Shown here in pieces: positions 36,221-46,853 of a DNA stretch of 64,000 bases. The stretch comes from Botrimarina hoheduenensis (GTDB lineage: Bacteria; Planctomycetota; Planctomycetia; Pirellulales; Lacipirellulaceae), in assembly GCF_007859815.1 (NCBI RefSeq), contig NZ_SJPH01000001.1:365987-429986 (forward strand), in the 5' to 3' direction. The notes under the pieces were generated by a model, which had not been told where the DNA came from, ran no database searches, and saw only the letters and a program-made list of their open reading frames with translations. A program made the translations under genes and the position numbers. How positions within the stretch are numbered: position 1 is the first letter of the stretch; every line of letters starts with the position of its first letter.

Positions 36221-37507
36221 ATGAGAGCGCATGAGCGTTCGGGACGAGGGTTCGTCCCGGTCCAGCGTGGTTTCACGCTGGTGGAGCTGTTGGTGGTGAT
36301 CGCCATCATCGGCATTTTGGTGGCCCTGCTTCTGCCGGCGGTTCAGGCGGCACGCGAAGCAGCACGACGCAATTCTTGCTTGAACCAGACGAAGCAGCTG
36401 GCCCTGGCCCTGCACAACCACCACGACGTGCGGGACGCCTTCCCGCTGGCCTCGACCCGGCCGCTGAACGCCCCAGGCAATGGGGCCATCGTGACGCAGT
36501 ACTACAACGGCAGCAACGAGAACAACCCCGTGCCGACCACCCGTGTCGCCAACATCGACGGCTACAGCTGGCTGGTCCAGGTGCTGCCTTACATCGAAGA
36601 GAACGTCCTCTACGACCGGATCCAGGACACCTCGAATCGTCTGCAGGCGGACGCGTTCTTCAATCGCAACAACCAGCAGGGGATCGCTCAGGCCACAGCG
36701 AACGCCACGAACCCGTTCCACTGGGAGAACAAGATCGACGTGTTCTTGTGCCCCAGTTTCGACGGTGACGATGAAGGCCGCACCGCCGGCAATAGCAACG
36801 CCGCTCCGGCTGCGGGCAACTACGTCGCGATCCCCTCGATCGGATACGGCGGCACGCCGACAGCGCCCTCATCGCTGATCACCTCCGCCGCTTCGGGCGG
36901 AGCGGGTGCTCTCGCTCAGACCGCTGACGATTGCAACACGGGTGCCTACTGCGGCAACGGTATCCTGGCCTTCCCGGGTTGGGGCACGACGGCTCCGACC
37001 AAGAAGGGCTATGGGTTCCGCAGCATGACCGACGGCACGGCGAAGACGGTCGTCTTCACCGAATCGCGTGAGCAGCGCTGGAACTCGTGGTACAGCGGTG
37101 CCGCCTCGTATGTGGTGGCGGTTTGGCCCAGCCGTACCGGTACGCTGACCAGCCTGCCGCAAGGTTTCGTCGCGCCAGCAGGTGGTAATTCGGCGCTTGC
37201 CGGCACTTGGACCTTCAACGGCAACGCCGGTGGACTGGCGATCAACCAGGGCAGCAACAAGAGTGGCACACGGCCTGGCACCGGTGCCGGTACCTGGGAA
37301 GAGGAGTACTACCAGCAGACGAACCCCCACCAGACCGCTGCCGCGGGTGCTCGTCGCTGGGGTCCCAGCTCGCTGCACCCGGGCGTGGCGCTGCACGGCT
37401 TCGGCGACGGCCACTCGAAGGCTGTCAAGGAAGACGTCTCGCCGGACGTCTACATGCACCTTGTGACCCGCAACGGTCGCGAGCCGATCGACGATACGCA
37501 GCTCTGA
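36221..37507 (+). CDS. DUF1559 protein with type II pseudopilin-like N-terminus
   Basis: A member of the large planctomycete DUF1559 family: proteins processed like type IV pilins/type II pseudopilins and thought to be surface-exposed. The 428-residue product has the prepilin methylation motif [38 protein letters not shown] (split here for reference at residues 17-54), with cleavage expected between Gly17 and Phe18. The DUF1559 start [23 protein letters not shown] follows, and the C-terminal H-X9-DG-like signature is seen in [18 protein letters not shown]. It is a single gene with its own terminator. The role of the family is unknown. Confidence 0.95.
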   Translation: MRAHERSGRGFVPVQRGFTLVELLVVIAIIGILVALLLPAVQAAREAARRNSCLNQTKQLALALHNHHDVRDAFPLASTRPLNAPGNGAIVTQYYNGSNENNPVPTTRVANIDGYSWLVQVLPYIEENVLYDRIQDTSNRLQADAFFNRNNQQGIAQATANATNPFHWENKIDVFLCPSFDGDDEGRTAGNSNAAPAAGNYVAIPSIGYGGTPTAPSSLITSAASGGAGALAQTADDCNTGAYCGNGILAFPGWGTTAPTKKGYGFRSMTDGTAKTVVFTESREQRWNSWYSGAASYVVAVWPSRTGTLTSLPQGFVAPAGGNSALAGTWTFNGNAGGLAINQGSNKSGTRPGTGAGTWEEEYYQQTNPHQTAAAGARRWGPSSLHPGVALHGFGDGHSKAVKEDVSPDVYMHLVTRNGREPIDDTQL

Positions 37508-37547
37508 TCGCTTCCCGGTGATCAAAAGCTGCTAACGACAACGACCG

Positions 37548-37588
37548 CCGCCGCGGCAGAGCCCTCTCTGCCGCGGCGGTTTTGTTTG
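37548..37588 (+). terminator. Strong rho-independent terminator after the DUF1559 gene
   Basis: CCGCCGCGGCAGAG (37548-37561), loop CCCT, CTCTGCCGCGGCGG (37566-37579), then TTTTGTTTG. A perfect 14-bp stem with a T-rich tail, 40 bp after the stop codon. Confidence 0.92.
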
Positions 37589-37685
37589 TGACGCTCCCTA
37601 ACCAACCAGCGGTCACCGACAGACCTTGCGCGCCTTGCCCACGATTTTTTCCTGGCGGTCCTCCCGCGAAAACCGACCGACTGAA

Positions 37686-38018
37686 ATGGCCCTTCCGATC
37701 GAAATCTCCTGTAGCGACGTCAAAGCGATGCTCGACGCCGGCGAGCCGCTCTTGCTGATCGACTGCCGCGAGCCCGAAGAGCACGCCCTCGTGCATCTGC
37801 CCGCCGCCAAGCTGATCCCACTGGCACAGATCCCGGGCCAGATTGAGCAGATCGCCGCGGCGCTGCCGGCCGCGGTCGTAATCCATTGCCACCACGGCAT
37901 GCGGAGCCTGCAGGCGGCCAGTTGGCTACGGAATCATGGCGTAGCGAACGCGCAGAGCATGGCGGGGGGAATCGACGACTGGTCGATCGAGATCGACCCC
38001 TCGGCACCGCGCTACTGA
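37686..38018 (+). CDS. Rhodanese-like domain protein
   Basis: A 110-residue single-domain rhodanese, predicted to carry persulfide sulfur on a catalytic cysteine. Visible elements are LLIDCREPEEHALVHLPAAKLIPL, the active-site loop VIHCHHGMRSLQAASWL with Cys in CHHGMRS, and the ending SMAGGIDDWSIEIDPSAPRY. The ATG at 37686 gives exactly one domain. Cytoplasmic, no signal peptide. Sulfur acceptor unknown. A strong terminator separates it from the upstream gene, so it has its own promoter. Confidence 0.92.
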   Translation: MALPIEISCSDVKAMLDAGEPLLLIDCREPEEHALVHLPAAKLIPLAQIPGQIEQIAAALPAAVVIHCHHGMRSLQAASWLRNHGVANAQSMAGGIDDWSIEIDPSAPRY

Positions 38019-38171
38019 GCCGTTGTTGTCTTAGCGCTCAGCGGGCGGGACAAGGGGAAGGCAGGCGTCGGGCTCGCCTCACCTGGCCCCAATGCGGGGG
38101 GAGCGTGGGTCGATCAAAAAAGGCACCTTGCGTTCGCGGCCCCGGGCTGGCAAGCTACTTAACTTCCCGCT

Positions 38172-38255
38172 GCCGCCGTGGCGGAACTGGCAGACGCGCA
38201 TGGTTCAGGTCCATGTGCCCGCAAGGGCGTGGAGGTTCGACTCCTCTCGGCGGTA
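38172..38255 (+). tRNA. tRNA-Leu (anticodon CAG)
   Basis: An 84-nt class II tRNA with a long variable arm. Acceptor GCCGCCG pairs with CGGCGGT (terminal G-U), anticodon stem CATGG/CCATG encloses TTCAGGT with anticodon CAG, and T arm GGAGG/CCTCT surrounds TTCGACT. The D arm (GGCGGAACTGGCAGACGC) matches bacterial tRNA-Leu. CCA is not encoded. Confidence 0.96.
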
Positions 38256-38299
38256 CTGATTCTCTTTCGAGAGAAGCACGCATTAATTTTTGAAGCACG

Positions 38300-38327
38300 G
38301 AGCCGCCTTGGGCGGCTCTTCGCTTTT
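38300..38327 (+). terminator. Rho-independent terminator after tRNA-Leu
   Basis: GAGCCGCC (38300-38307), loop TTG, GGCGGCTC (38311-38318), followed by TTCGCTTTT. It lies 44 bp after the tRNA. Confidence 0.85.
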
Positions 38328-38459
38328 AAGGACCGCTTTCTAGGAGCGGCTTTCTAAGGGCCGTCTAGGCCGGATTGCTTCTTGGGTTGCTCACTGAGTC
38401 AGCCCTGATCGTGTCGCGGGCCCCTGCTTCGGGGCGGGGCTCTGCTTCCGGAGAGCCTG

Positions 38460-39602
38460 TTAGGCGGTTGCCACGGACTGCTCAGTGCGGAGTGTGATCA
38501 GGCTCAGCTCGGGGGGGCAGCCATAACGCAGCGGAAAGAGCGAGCCCGTGCCGCGACCGACGTGCATGACCGTACGGCCCCTGCGAAACGTTCCGGCGGC
38601 GTACCGCACGCCGTGTCGACTGGGGCACAGCAGCGGTCCCACCAGCGGGAAGCAAACCTGTCCGCCGTGGCAATGACCCGCCAGGACCAGATCGATCCCC
38701 GCCGCGACCGCCGAGCCAAACCGATCGGGAGTGTGGGCGAGGCAGACGGTCAGCGTCGCGATTCCGCGGGGCGGGGAGGCGACCGTCGGAAACCAGGGCC
38801 GCTCGTCGCCGCAGATGACCAGCCCTTCGTAGGGCGGACCGTAGCGCACCGGCGTTGTTCCGGCATCGACCAGGCCCGCGGCAACAAGCTGCCGACGCAG
38901 CGCAGGGCAATCCACCTTCTCGTCATGATTGCCGAGGATAAAGTGTCCGGCCACGCGCGGCCGCAGGGCACCGAAGACCGGTGCGACCCATTCCAGCTGC
39001 GGCGTGTGCTCGACCAAGTCGCCCGTGAGAAACACGAAGTCGGGCTCCCACGCGTTGACCCGCTTCACCAGCGCATGGAAATAATCGATGCCCAGCCGAC
39101 CGGACATGTGCAGGTCGGTGAGGTGCGCGATCCGCAGGTCTTGCCAAGCCGCGGGCAGCCGTTCCAGGCCAATCACACGGTGCTCGACCGCGACCCGCAG
39201 CAACTGATTTCCCGGCAGTCGCGACGCCGCCCGCACTAGCGGGGGGCCCGTGGCCGCTTCCCCCAGTGCGGCGGCCAGATCGAGCGTCTCGACGGAGGTG
39301 GGCCGATTCGCAGACGAATCGCGGTGCGGATCCCAGCGGAGCAAGCCGCGGCTCACCGCGATCAGCACTAACGCCGCGATCGCCACCCATCCGTACGTCT
39401 CGAGCGCTGCTCCCAATGAACCAGCGCTCAGCAGCTGCCAAGCTGCCACGACGGGCAGCCCGATCATCGCCGCGCCGCACGCCGCGGTGAGGGCATCGAC
39501 CCAGCTGCGGCGAATCCCCAGGCCGTGCAGCCGATTGACAGCCTCGACCCCTAACGCGCCGTGGCCGAGGAGGGCGGCAACGAGCCAAACAGTCGACGGC
39601 AT
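38460..39602 (-). CDS. Membrane-anchored metallophosphoesterase
   Basis: Predicted calcineurin-like phosphoesterase. The 380-residue product from the ATG at 39602 has three hydrophobic N-terminal segments (about 3-22, 35-55 and 68-88) and then the metal-binding motifs in order: HLTDLHMSGR, FLTGDLVEHTPQLE, ILGNHDE, CLAHTPDRF, and LAGHCHGGQVCFPLVGP. This arrangement resembles YkuE/YaeI-type phosphodiesterases, some of which act on lipid substrates; the substrate here is unknown. It is convergent with the tRNA-Leu unit. Confidence 0.92.
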   Translation of the reverse strand: MPSTVWLVAALLGHGALGVEAVNRLHGLGIRRSWVDALTAACGAAMIGLPVVAAWQLLSAGSLGAALETYGWVAIAALVLIAVSRGLLRWDPHRDSSANRPTSVETLDLAAALGEAATGPPLVRAASRLPGNQLLRVAVEHRVIGLERLPAAWQDLRIAHLTDLHMSGRLGIDYFHALVKRVNAWEPDFVFLTGDLVEHTPQLEWVAPVFGALRPRVAGHFILGNHDEKVDCPALRRQLVAAGLVDAGTTPVRYGPPYEGLVICGDERPWFPTVASPPRGIATLTVCLAHTPDRFGSAVAAGIDLVLAGHCHGGQVCFPLVGPLLCPSRHGVRYAAGTFRRGRTVMHVGRGTGSLFPLRYGCPPELSLITLRTEQSVATA

Positions 39603-39702
39603 AGCGGGGCGGAGATCGGGACAGGCGTATCGGGCCGAGATGGTCTTCGGGTTGTGGGCCTGCTCAGGCAGACCAACCCCGCAGCGGCAACCGGCGCATC
39701 GC

Positions 39703-41556
39703 TCAGGAAGACGAAGTCGGTGTCGCCGCATCGGGCGGGGCACTGCCCACGACCTGCTCAACCGTCTCGAGCAACTGATCCAGGCGGAATGGCTTGTAGA
39801 GGACCGCCTTCAGGCCGGCCTGGCGAGCCTTGACGATCGAGTGGCCCGGATCGTAGCCAAAGCCGGTCATCAAGATCAGCGGCGGCTGGGGCATGAGCTC
39901 TTGTAGCTTTATTAGCAGGTCGTAGCCCGAGATGTCGGGCAGGCGGATGTCGGCCAGGATCGCGTCATAGGTCTGCATGGCCCCGAGGTTGCGCACCATG
40001 TAGATGGCTTCTTTGCCGTCGTGAACGGTCTCGACGATGCAGCCAAAACGCTCGAGCAGATCGTGCCCCGCCGAGCGGACCGTTTCGTCGGCATCGGCCA
40101 CCAGCACGCGGCGTCCGATCAGCAGCGGCCGCTCTTCCGTCCTTACGCACAGCGGGCGGGCTTCGATCGGTGCCATCGATTGGCCGACGCGCTGAATGAC
40201 CTGCTTGATATCGCGGGCGTTGGTCAAGATCCGCTGGAGCCGTTCGACCACGGCGGGCTCGTGCCCGATGTAGCCCTCCATGACGTTGACGGCGTCGTTG
40301 AGGATGTCATCGACGGGCAGGGCGACGGCCGAGTGGATCGCCTCGACGCTCGCGGCAGCAGCGGTCGCCTTCTCGACGGCGAGCAAATCCATCGTGTTCA
40401 GGGCGGCGGCAATGTCGCGCGTGAAGATCTCCAGGAACTGCCGATCGCTTTGGCTAAAGGCTCCCGGCTCGGGGCTCTCGACGTTAAAGGTGCCGATAAC
40501 CCGATCGTGCAGCAGCAGGGGTACCGTGAGCGAGCTGCGGGCCCCCTCGGCCCCCTCAATATAAAGCGGGTCTTTGCCGGTGTCCTCGCACAGGTAGCTC
40601 TGGCCCGTGGCGGCCACATAGCCGGTGACACCGTTGTCCTTGGGTTCAGCGCGGAGCACACGCCGCTGGGCTTCGGGCAGGATCCCCGAGGCGAGAAGCG
40701 GACGCAGCTCGCGGGTTTCTTCGTCGAGCGTGCGGACCTCGACCACGTCAAAGGCCAGCACCTCTTGCACGCCCTGAATGATGTTCTCTTTGAGCAGTTC
40801 GATCCGCTCTTCGACCGCCATGTTGGCAACCTCGTCTGGCGTAAGGTCGGCCAGCTCGATGCCCGCTTGGTGGATTGCCGCGAGTTTCTGCTGCTGGAGC
40901 TGCTCGGACGTGACTTCGCGGACCGTCACTACCAGGTGCTCGGTGGGTTCGCCCTCGAAGTGGGCTGCCGGGGCGGCGTGGACGCGGAAGTAGCGGTTGC
41001 CGCGGCAGAGGAGGGTCGCGGCAACGGGGACCGCACTGCTGAAGGCCGCCTCGATGGGCGCGGCTTCGCTGAGGGGAGAGGTCTGTGGTTTGGATGAAGC
41101 TTCGCTCGCTGCGTTACCATCGACAATCTCTCGACCGCCGAGCACCTCGTAGAAGTCCTTCCCGACCACCTCGTCGACACCGGTCCACTCGCGGAGCCGT
41201 CCGTTGCCCCACACGATCGTGTTGCGACGATCGAGCAGGACCACCGCGTCGGGCATCCCGCGGAGCATCTGAATGTTGTGCAGCAGCTGGGTTGCGTCGG
41301 CGGTTGAGGCAAACCGGGCAGCGTCGGCGTAGACGCCCTGGAAGCCACCTGTGGCGAGCATCGCGACCGCCTTGGCAGGCGAACGCACCGCGACCACCTC
41401 TGCCTCAGGGCCGAGGCGATCGGCCAGCAGAGCGGATGTCCGGCGGTCTTCGCACAGACAGAGGAACCTTCCGCGCCAAACGCCTTCCTCGGCGAGCGAA
41501 ACGCTCGGCGAGTTGGGCGCCGTTTGTGCAGCCGTACTGGTGTCGGACTCCGCCAC
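39703..41556 (-). CDS. PAS-GAF-receiver signalling protein without a kinase domain
   Basis: A 617-residue cytoplasmic regulator. After a degenerate receiver-like start (about 30-75), a PAS domain includes AVVLLDRRNTIVWGNGRLREWTG. A GAF domain is centred on NGVTGYVAATGQSYLCED...SSLTVPLLLHDRVIGTFNVE. A helical DHp-like segment follows (AIHSAVALPVDDILNDAVNVMEG). The C-terminal receiver has phosphoacceptor Asp in AILADIRLPDISGYDLL, Thr in LMTGFG and Lys in VLYKPF. No HATPase motifs are visible, so it cannot be an ordinary histidine kinase. GTG at 41556 is chosen; a TTG at 41604 is possible. Confidence 0.87.
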   Translation of the reverse strand: MAESDTSTAAQTAPNSPSVSLAEEGVWRGRFLCLCEDRRTSALLADRLGPEAEVVAVRSPAKAVAMLATGGFQGVYADAARFASTADATQLLHNIQMLRGMPDAVVLLDRRNTIVWGNGRLREWTGVDEVVGKDFYEVLGGREIVDGNAASEASSKPQTSPLSEAAPIEAAFSSAVPVAATLLCRGNRYFRVHAAPAAHFEGEPTEHLVVTVREVTSEQLQQQKLAAIHQAGIELADLTPDEVANMAVEERIELLKENIIQGVQEVLAFDVVEVRTLDEETRELRPLLASGILPEAQRRVLRAEPKDNGVTGYVAATGQSYLCEDTGKDPLYIEGAEGARSSLTVPLLLHDRVIGTFNVESPEPGAFSQSDRQFLEIFTRDIAAALNTMDLLAVEKATAAAASVEAIHSAVALPVDDILNDAVNVMEGYIGHEPAVVERLQRILTNARDIKQVIQRVGQSMAPIEARPLCVRTEERPLLIGRRVLVADADETVRSAGHDLLERFGCIVETVHDGKEAIYMVRNLGAMQTYDAILADIRLPDISGYDLLIKLQELMPQPPLILMTGFGYDPGHSIVKARQAGLKAVLYKPFRLDQLLETVEQVVGSAPPDAATPTSSS

Positions 41557-41967
41557 CGCGAGTCTTCCGGGGCCATACGGGAGGGGCTTTGAAACCCCCG
41601 CCAACCGTCATTGCGGGTACTCCTAAAGGGAGTATACGCCCCGATGCTTGGCGAACAAGCGACCGAGACAGCAGGAAAGGGGGGTTCTGCTTGCATCGGC
41701 AGCGTTGCCCCTCACGATCAAGCAGAGTCTGGTGCCAGGGCAAAGTCGAGGGCCTTAAGCAACGGAGCGAGGCCTGCTCGCAGGGACTGTAACGGCTGCT
41801 CCATCGCGCAGACGTCGGGGCCTCGGACGGATACACTGAGGGGCCCGCCCCGACTTGCGGGGCTCGCCATGTAGCCCCGTCCCGCCGCGGTTTTCCCTCC
41901 AGACGCCCCGCCGCTTTTTCCTGCCCCCCCTTCTAACCTCCCCGCGCGCCTAACAGGCCCGAACGCG
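41557..41967. other. 411-bp divergent intergenic region before typA
   Basis: No gene, terminator or recognisable RNA is seen. It separates the minus-strand GAF/receiver gene from plus-strand typA and should contain both promoters; no clear -35/-10 pair stands out. The 60 bases before typA are C-rich. Confidence 0.4.
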
Positions 41968-43833
<1,866 letters not shown>

Positions 43834-44111
43834 GCCTGCTTGGATTGCGGGCAGTCAGGTAGCCGGGTGAGCGGACAGAGCGGCTGGGCATGCGAACTCC
43901 TTGGCAGAGAGCCTCTTCTCATTCGGCGCGGGGGGCACAGGCCCGCATAAGCCTCACATTCCGTCTATCCGCGAGCGCAAGCTTGCCGGCGCGTCGCCAA
44001 CAAGGGTCTCTTGCTACCTTGACCCTGGGGTGAGCTAGCCTTGAGCGATCCGAATTCCCCGAACGGGTTTCGGTGGTTTCCTCACTCTCGGCCGCCCCGA
44101 GTCACGCGATT

Positions 44112-44924
44112 ATGTCTCGATCAACAAAAACGTTCCCCGCCCGCGCTGGTTTGGGATTGCTCGAAATCGTTGGATGCCTGGTCGCGATGGCGATCGGCAT
44201 CTGGTTGGGGGCACAGTATCTGGGCGTGGATCTCAATGGGGCCGCTTATAAAGCGCTCGATGAGACCGAGTTGCTGACTAAGCTCCCCGAGGAATGGCGC
44301 CCCGTGAATCCGGAGTGTCCCGATGGGGATTGCCCCGACCCGCAAGAAGTGCGTTTGGTCGAGGCCGCGATGCTCCAGCAAGAGCTAGACGACTTGCGGT
44401 TTGAAGTCGCACGGCTCCGCGCTCCTCACACCGGCAAGCAAAGCACGCCGGCTCCCAGCGAGGCCCTGCTCAGTGCCGAGGAACAACGCGTTCGCACGCT
44501 CTCGACGGCCTACTGGCAGCGTTTGGCCGAGATCGTCGCGGAACTTGATCATATCGAGCAGCACACCCAAGGGCTGCTCGGTAGCGACGAGCACGCCCGC
44601 GTGCTGGCGGTGCGTCGCCGGAGCTACGACTACGGGGCCCGGGCGATCCGCCACCTCGATCCCGCAGGGGTTGATGAACGGGCGCTGGAGGTCGGGGTGC
44701 GCGTCTCCGAATGGTGCGAGCACGGGGCTCAGATGCTGGTAGATTCCGCTGATTTGGCGGGTCGTCAGGCGGTCGATGGACGCTCGGTGCGTGCGGAGCA
44801 GGTCTGGGCCCAATCGAAACAAGAGCACGAAATGCTGACCGATTTGGTGCGTCGCAAGTCGCTCGATACGCTGGTCTATCTGAATGGGAAATATTTTGTC
44901 GAGTTGCTGGAACTTCCGCTCTAA
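44112..44924 (+). CDS. Hypothetical protein with one membrane segment and coiled coil
   Basis: A 270-residue product: an N-terminal membrane helix (GLLEIVGCLVAMAIGIWLGA, about 14-33), a small CPDGDC motif near 72, then a mostly helical, charged region with probable coiled coil (VRLVEAAMLQQELDDLRFEVARL). ATG at 44112 is preferred because the basic-plus-hydrophobic anchor follows directly; a TTG-type start further upstream is possible. Not recognised. It lies 278 bp after typA and may be an independent unit. Confidence 0.72.
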   Translation: MSRSTKTFPARAGLGLLEIVGCLVAMAIGIWLGAQYLGVDLNGAAYKALDETELLTKLPEEWRPVNPECPDGDCPDPQEVRLVEAAMLQQELDDLRFEVARLRAPHTGKQSTPAPSEALLSAEEQRVRTLSTAYWQRLAEIVAELDHIEQHTQGLLGSDEHARVLAVRRRSYDYGARAIRHLDPAGVDERALEVGVRVSEWCEHGAQMLVDSADLAGRQAVDGRSVRAEQVWAQSKQEHEMLTDLVRRKSLDTLVYLNGKYFVELLELPL

Positions 44925-45131
44925 GTCTGCTGCGAGCCCTTTTTAGCCAGGATCTCCGCCCCCCTCGGGCCAGCGAACCGACGACGGCTTCGTTGCTCCG
45001 GTCAGGCTGCCGGGATAAACTTGGTGATTCGGGCAAGATGAGGCCAATCGCGGTCCTGAGCCTCGCTGCTGTGCCCCGGCACGGCCGGCCGGGATCGCGA
45101 ACCCCCACCCTATCTAACGATCACGCTTCCG

Positions 45132-46730
45132 ATGAAGAAACTCGAACTGCTGCGTCGCACGCTTGCTTGCGTTCTTTCCTTGCTGCTGGCGATCGATGTC
45201 GCCACGGCATGTCGCTGGTGCGCCCAGGAAATCGTGAGCTCCGCGGTGAGCTCTAACTGCTCCAATCAGGATCTGGGTTTTGGCCCCGCAGCGGTTCTTT
45301 GTCCGTCTGAGATAAGCGCATGTTGTCTGCCGGTTGTTTCCAATTGCTGCAGTGCGTGCGGCTCGGTGTTCACAACGCACTCCTCCCTCGCGCCTTGTGA
45401 GTCGTGTGGTTGTGGTGCCTCAACACCAACCTCGATACCAGTCGAACAGCACGCTCCGTTAGCGCCGACCCCCGTGCCGAGCGATGCGGGTCGTGCTCCG
45501 CAACCAACGCCGGTTGCTCCCGCTCCGTTCAGCGATCGGGGATTTTCGAGCACCCCTTTGATCGACGAGACGCCGCAGCCGAATCAGCCGCGGGTAGCTC
45601 CGCCCGAAGGAGACGAAGCGGTGGTGGGCAATGAGCCCGACATCTTCGACATGAAGCGGCCAATCGATAATGATGATGCGTTCGCGCAAGAGCCGGCGAC
45701 AGAAAGCTTGACGCCCCCGCCGGCGAGTGACGGCGATATCGCCGAAGATCTGGCTCCGCCCGTCGACGATGCATTTGACGCCGCCGCGGGAGATAACAAT
45801 CTGTTCGATGCGCCGAGCGATGTGGAGTCAGCATTCGACGAAGCCCCCACCGCTGAAGATCCGACCCCCTTCGACGCTCCCGCTGAGCCTCAGCCGGAGG
45901 AAGCACTCACACCCGTTGACGAGGCGGAACAAGATCTTTTTGACGTTGGTAACACCAACGACTCAGTCCCTGCTCAAGACGGTTTCGATGGGGCCGATGC
46001 CTTCGAGCAACCGCCCACGCCAGCTGAGGAAGTGCCCGCAAACGAAGCAGACGCGTTCTCGTTCGAAGGATCGGATTCAGCCGAGACGGTTCCGGCCGAT
46101 GACACAGCGCTTCCTGACGCCGAGGAAGATCTTTTTGGTGTGCCGGAGGAGGGGGCCGATGCCCCTGCCAATGAGGAGCAGGACGTCTTCGGAGACGAGT
46201 CGTTCAGCGAAGATCTTCCGCCCGCCGAAGCTCCCGAGACAACGCCAGGCGAAGAAGCCTTTGGCGACGGCGACGCTTTCGGTACTGATGACGCCTTTGG
46301 CAGCGACCAAGGGTTTGAGCAGGGCGAGTTTGGCGAAGCGACCGAGGAACCCGCCGGTGAGGAGGCTCCTTTCGATGAAGCCCCCGAAGAGGCCCCGTTT
46401 GAGGAAGCCGTCCCCGCCGAACCCTCGAATGAAGAGGCGGCTGAGGACTTATTCGGCGATTTCGGCATGATCCTCCGCGAACCGGGCGGCTACGACAGCG
46501 ATCGCCCACGGACCTGGATTGACAACAGCGGCCAGTTCTCTTGCCAGGGGCGACTGATCGCCGTGGACGGTCAGACCGTGCGTCTTGAGAAGCCCAGCGG
46601 CGGTGTCTCGCGGGTGCCGATCGGGCGACTGAGCAATTCCGACCTGGAGTTTGTCACCCGACAGGTTGCTGCTGAGTACGACTTGCGAGCGCTGCTTGGT
46701 GGATCAGAGGTACGCACCGCCGCACGGTAA
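45132..46730 (+). CDS. Secreted Cys-rich/acidic protein with C-terminal SHD1 domain
   Basis: A 532-residue protein in three parts. Residues 1-26 are a signal peptide (RRTLACVLSLLLAIDVATA). Residues 27-97 hold 12 cysteines, many paired (CRWC, ACC, NCC, CESCGCG), suggesting disulfides or metal binding. Residues 100-460 are Pro/Ala-rich and then extremely Asp/Glu-rich with repeated FDEAP, EEDLF and DAF motifs. The last 60 residues (RTWIDNSGQFSCQGRLIAVDG...VPIGRLSNSDLEFV) match the SHD1 (SLA1 homology domain 1) pattern found in many planctomycete secreted proteins. Function unknown; very low pI. Confidence 0.85.
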   Translation: MKKLELLRRTLACVLSLLLAIDVATACRWCAQEIVSSAVSSNCSNQDLGFGPAAVLCPSEISACCLPVVSNCCSACGSVFTTHSSLAPCESCGCGASTPTSIPVEQHAPLAPTPVPSDAGRAPQPTPVAPAPFSDRGFSSTPLIDETPQPNQPRVAPPEGDEAVVGNEPDIFDMKRPIDNDDAFAQEPATESLTPPPASDGDIAEDLAPPVDDAFDAAAGDNNLFDAPSDVESAFDEAPTAEDPTPFDAPAEPQPEEALTPVDEAEQDLFDVGNTNDSVPAQDGFDGADAFEQPPTPAEEVPANEADAFSFEGSDSAETVPADDTALPDAEEDLFGVPEEGADAPANEEQDVFGDESFSEDLPPAEAPETTPGEEAFGDGDAFGTDDAFGSDQGFEQGEFGEATEEPAGEEAPFDEAPEEAPFEEAVPAEPSNEEAAEDLFGDFGMILREPGGYDSDRPRTWIDNSGQFSCQGRLIAVDGQTVRLEKPSGGVSRVPIGRLSNSDLEFVTRQVAAEYDLRALLGGSEVRTAAR

Positions 46731-46761
46731 AACGCCTGCTGCGGTAAAGACCTTCGGCCCC

Positions 46762-46809
46762 GATCCTGGTTAGCACAGATCCTGGCTAGCGCAGATTCTG
46801 GTTAGTCCC
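46762..46809 (+). repeat. Three tandem imperfect 16-bp repeats
   Basis: GATCCTGGTTAGCACA (46762), GATCCTGGCTAGCGCA (46778) and GATTCTGGTTAGTCCC (46794) lie head to tail between two convergent genes. Seen directly; function unknown. Confidence 0.8.
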
Positions 46810-46853
46810 GATGCCTTGGGCAGTTCCCGGTTCAACGCTGCGGGGAGCATGAC

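Noticed and set aside
40021..41097. 358-codon frame antisense to the PAS-GAF-receiver gene
   Set aside because: The opposite strand has clear PAS, GAF and receiver motifs; this one has none.
41557..41967. Short frames on both strands before typA
   Set aside because: Arg/Pro/Gly-rich translations, no ribosome site, no similarity that I recognise.
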